A stretch of DNA of 6,358 bases, taken from NCBI GenBank assembly GCA_029063695.1, contig JAIDNR010000444.1, positions 1 to 6,358 on the forward strand, in the 5' to 3' direction. This document shows, in pieces, positions 5,119-6,358 of this stretch. Position 1 is the first letter of the stretch, and each line of letters begins with the position of its first letter. The DNA is from Ruminococcus sp. (GTDB lineage Bacteria; Bacillota; Clostridia; Oscillospirales; Ruminococcaceae). The translations under genes and the position numbers were made by a program. The notes below the pieces were generated by a model. It was not told the DNA's origin and searched no databases. It was given only the letters and a program-made list of their open reading frames with translations.

Positions 5119-6276
5119 TTATTTCATCAATTCATCTGCCATAGCGTTAATCTGCTCGATATTTTCAGCCTTTACAGCGGATTTTACTGTTACTGTAGTA
5201 TCAAGCCATGTAATATCTTTGGACTTTTCAAATCTGCCTTTGATATACTTTGCGGCGGTTACTGCCCATGTACCGTTTTCAATGATTCCGATTGTACGGT
5301 TCTGATAGTTTCTTTCAGTAAGTTCAGTAATAAAGCGGTTCATGAACGGGAATATTTCACCGTTGTATGTGGTTGTTGCAAGTACGATTTTGCCGTATCT
5401 GAATGCATCTTCCACACATTCCGCCATATCTTCACGTGCAAGGTCTGCTATTGCTGCTTTCGGACAGCCTTTTTCAATAAGCTTATCTCTCAGGAGTTCA
5501 GCAGCTTTCTTTGTATTGCCGTATACAGAAGTATATGCAATAAATACGCCATCTGATTCAACGCCGTAAGATGACCATGTATTATATAAATCAATATAAT
5601 AGCCGAGATTTTCCGTAAGGATTTCGCCGTGAAGCGGACAGATTGTCTGTATGTCAAGTGCGGACGCTTTTTTCAGAAGTGCCTGAACAGGTGTGCCGTA
5701 TTTTCCTACAATTCCGAAATAGTAACGGCGTGCCTCGCATGCCCAGTCCTCATCAGTACCCATTGCACCAAATTTTCCGAATCCGTCAGCAGAGAAAAGT
5801 ACCTTGTCCCTGCTGTCGTAAGTCACCATTACTTCAGGCCAGTGTACCATGGGTGCAAATACGAATGTGAGTTCGTGACTTCCAAGAGAAAGTGTTTCGC
5901 CGTCCTTGACAGTAAGTTTGTTTGCGATTTCAAGTTCTGGGAAAAATGCGGAAATCATTGTGAAAGTCTTTGCATTTCCGACAACTGCTGTATCTGGAAA
6001 TTCTTTCACGAATCTCTCAATATTTGCGGAATGGTCTGGTTCCATGTGCTGTACGATGAGATAATCAGGTTTTTTTCCGCTGAGTACTTCTTTGAGATTT
6101 TCAAGCCACTCATCGCCGAAATTTATATCAACGGTATCAAGTACAGCAATTTTTTCGTCCATGATTACATAGGAGTTGTATGCCATACCGTTCGGCACGT
6201 CAAACTGTCCCTCAAACAAATCAACCTTTTTATCGTTTACACCGATATAAAAAATATCTTTTGTTACGTTCTTCAT
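5119..6276 (-). CDS. fprA: Class A flavodiiron protein (O2/NO reductase)
   Basis: This 385-residue two-domain protein reduces O2 to water and/or NO to N2O in the cytoplasm. The N-terminal metallo-beta-lactamase-like domain has HMEPDH (H77, E79, D81, H82), H145 of MVHWPE, D164 of SADGFG and H216 of PLHGE, which together are the expected di-iron ligands. From about residue 244 a flavodoxin domain begins, with the FMN phosphate loop TSVYGNT (249-255). It ends without a rubredoxin or flavin reductase fusion, hence class A, so electrons must come from a separate rubredoxin or ferredoxin. I chose the second ATG (6276) because GAGGAA at 6284-6289 is correctly spaced for it. The first ATG (6291) has no ribosome site and would add five residues. 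It is the first gene of the operon with the FTR-like gene and trxA. Confidence 0.95.
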   Translation of the reverse strand: MKNVTKDIFYIGVNDKKVDLFEGQFDVPNGMAYNSYVIMDEKIAVLDTVDINFGDEWLENLKEVLSGKKPDYLIVQHMEPDHSANIERFVKEFPDTAVVGNAKTFTMISAFFPELEIANKLTVKDGETLSLGSHELTFVFAPMVHWPEVMVTYDSRDKVLFSADGFGKFGAMGTDEDWACEARRYYFGIVGKYGTPVQALLKKASALDIQTICPLHGEILTENLGYYIDLYNTWSSYGVESDGVFIAYTSVYGNTKKAAELLRDKLIEKGCPKAAIADLAREDMAECVEDAFRYGKIVLATTTYNGEIFPFMNRFITELTERNYQNRTIGIIENGTWAVTAAKYIKGRFEKSKDITWLDTTVTVKSAVKAENIEQINAMADELMK

Positions 6277-6312
6277 TTTAATATTCCTCATTTCTATTGT
6301 GATATTTAATAA

Positions 6313-6327
6313 GCATAATTATTATAG
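6313..6327. promoter_or_regulatory. Candidate PerR box over the fprA -10
   Basis: On the minus strand CTATAATAATTATGC matches 11 of 14 defined positions of the PerR operator TTATAATnATTATAA, with all three mismatches at the outer ends. It covers the -10 box and the likely transcription start, where a repressor would block initiation. PerR control of flavodiiron genes is known in Clostridium acetobutylicum. The region is AT-rich, so a chance match is possible. Confidence 0.45.
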
Positions 6328-6329
6328 CA
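6321..6329 (-). promoter_or_regulatory. Extended -10 promoter of fprA operon
   Basis: On the minus strand TGCTATAAT is a consensus extended -10. The -35 region at a 17-base spacer (6344-6349, TATTAT) is poor, which extended -10 promoters tolerate. Transcription would start near 6314, giving a leader of about 37 bases before the chosen ATG. Confidence 0.65.
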
Positions 6330-6358
6330 TATTTATGGAAAAAATAATAGTATTATTT

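Noticed and set aside
5428..5443. Second CACGTG core, in fprA
   Set aside because: It has six mismatches to parS and only the central hexamer matches.
4850..5556. Two plus-strand open frames (4850-5305 and 5041-5556) opposite trxA, the FTR-like gene and fprA
   Set aside because: They overlap three well-supported minus-strand genes and each other, and have no ribosome site or recognisable domain.
5629..6309. Open frame of 226 codons on the plus strand opposite fprA
   Set aside because: It is wholly antisense to a gene with intact catalytic motifs, has cysteine- and phenylalanine-rich low-plausibility composition, and resembles no family that I know.

Overview
The window looks like an origin-proximal chromosomal segment of a low-GC, anaerobic Bacillota. 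It is most likely from the Clostridia, and the Oscillospiraceae/Ruminococcus group would fit. The evidence is a noc-like/parA/parB cluster with several near-perfect parS sites, strong AGGAGG-type ribosome binding sites, and an oxygen-defence operon of flavodiiron protein, ferredoxin-thioredoxin-reductase-like protein and thioredoxin that is typical of strict anaerobes. The genus is an inference from style and cannot be proven from this sequence.

Left part, plus strand (1-4361): a short Noc-like protein (109-687) lacks the N-terminal CTP-binding domain of the ParB/Noc family. Two parS sites follow, then an excellent extended -10 promoter, then parA (832-1650), parB (1669-2508, with a parS inside it), serS (2526-3815, seryl-tRNA synthetase with unusual motifs) and a DUF4303-like hypothetical gene (3819-4361). 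Gaps between these four genes are 18, 17 and 3 bases, so they are probably one operon. It ends at a strong hairpin terminator (4366-4399) that can also serve the opposing strand.

Right part, minus strand (6358 down to 4402): an extended -10 promoter overlapped by a PerR-box-like palindrome drives fprA (flavodiiron protein). A 68-aa FTR-catalytic-subunit-like protein starts 4 bases after fprA, and trxA follows 41 bases later, with a fourth parS in that gap. An intrinsic terminator follows trxA. The 3' arm of its hairpin is also the perfect Shine-Dalgarno sequence of a 32-codon membrane microprotein gene (4402-4500, DUF3789-like) that is too short for ordinary ORF calling.

Functionally, the left half handles chromosome segregation (ParB loading at parS, ParA as partner ATPase) plus serine charging of tRNA. 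The right half looks like an O2/NO-reduction and thiol-redox module. The parS sites physically span both halves. The main points of interest are the Noc-like protein without its CTPase domain, the shared terminator/SD element of the microprotein, the compact FTR-like protein beside thioredoxin, and the PerR-like operator.
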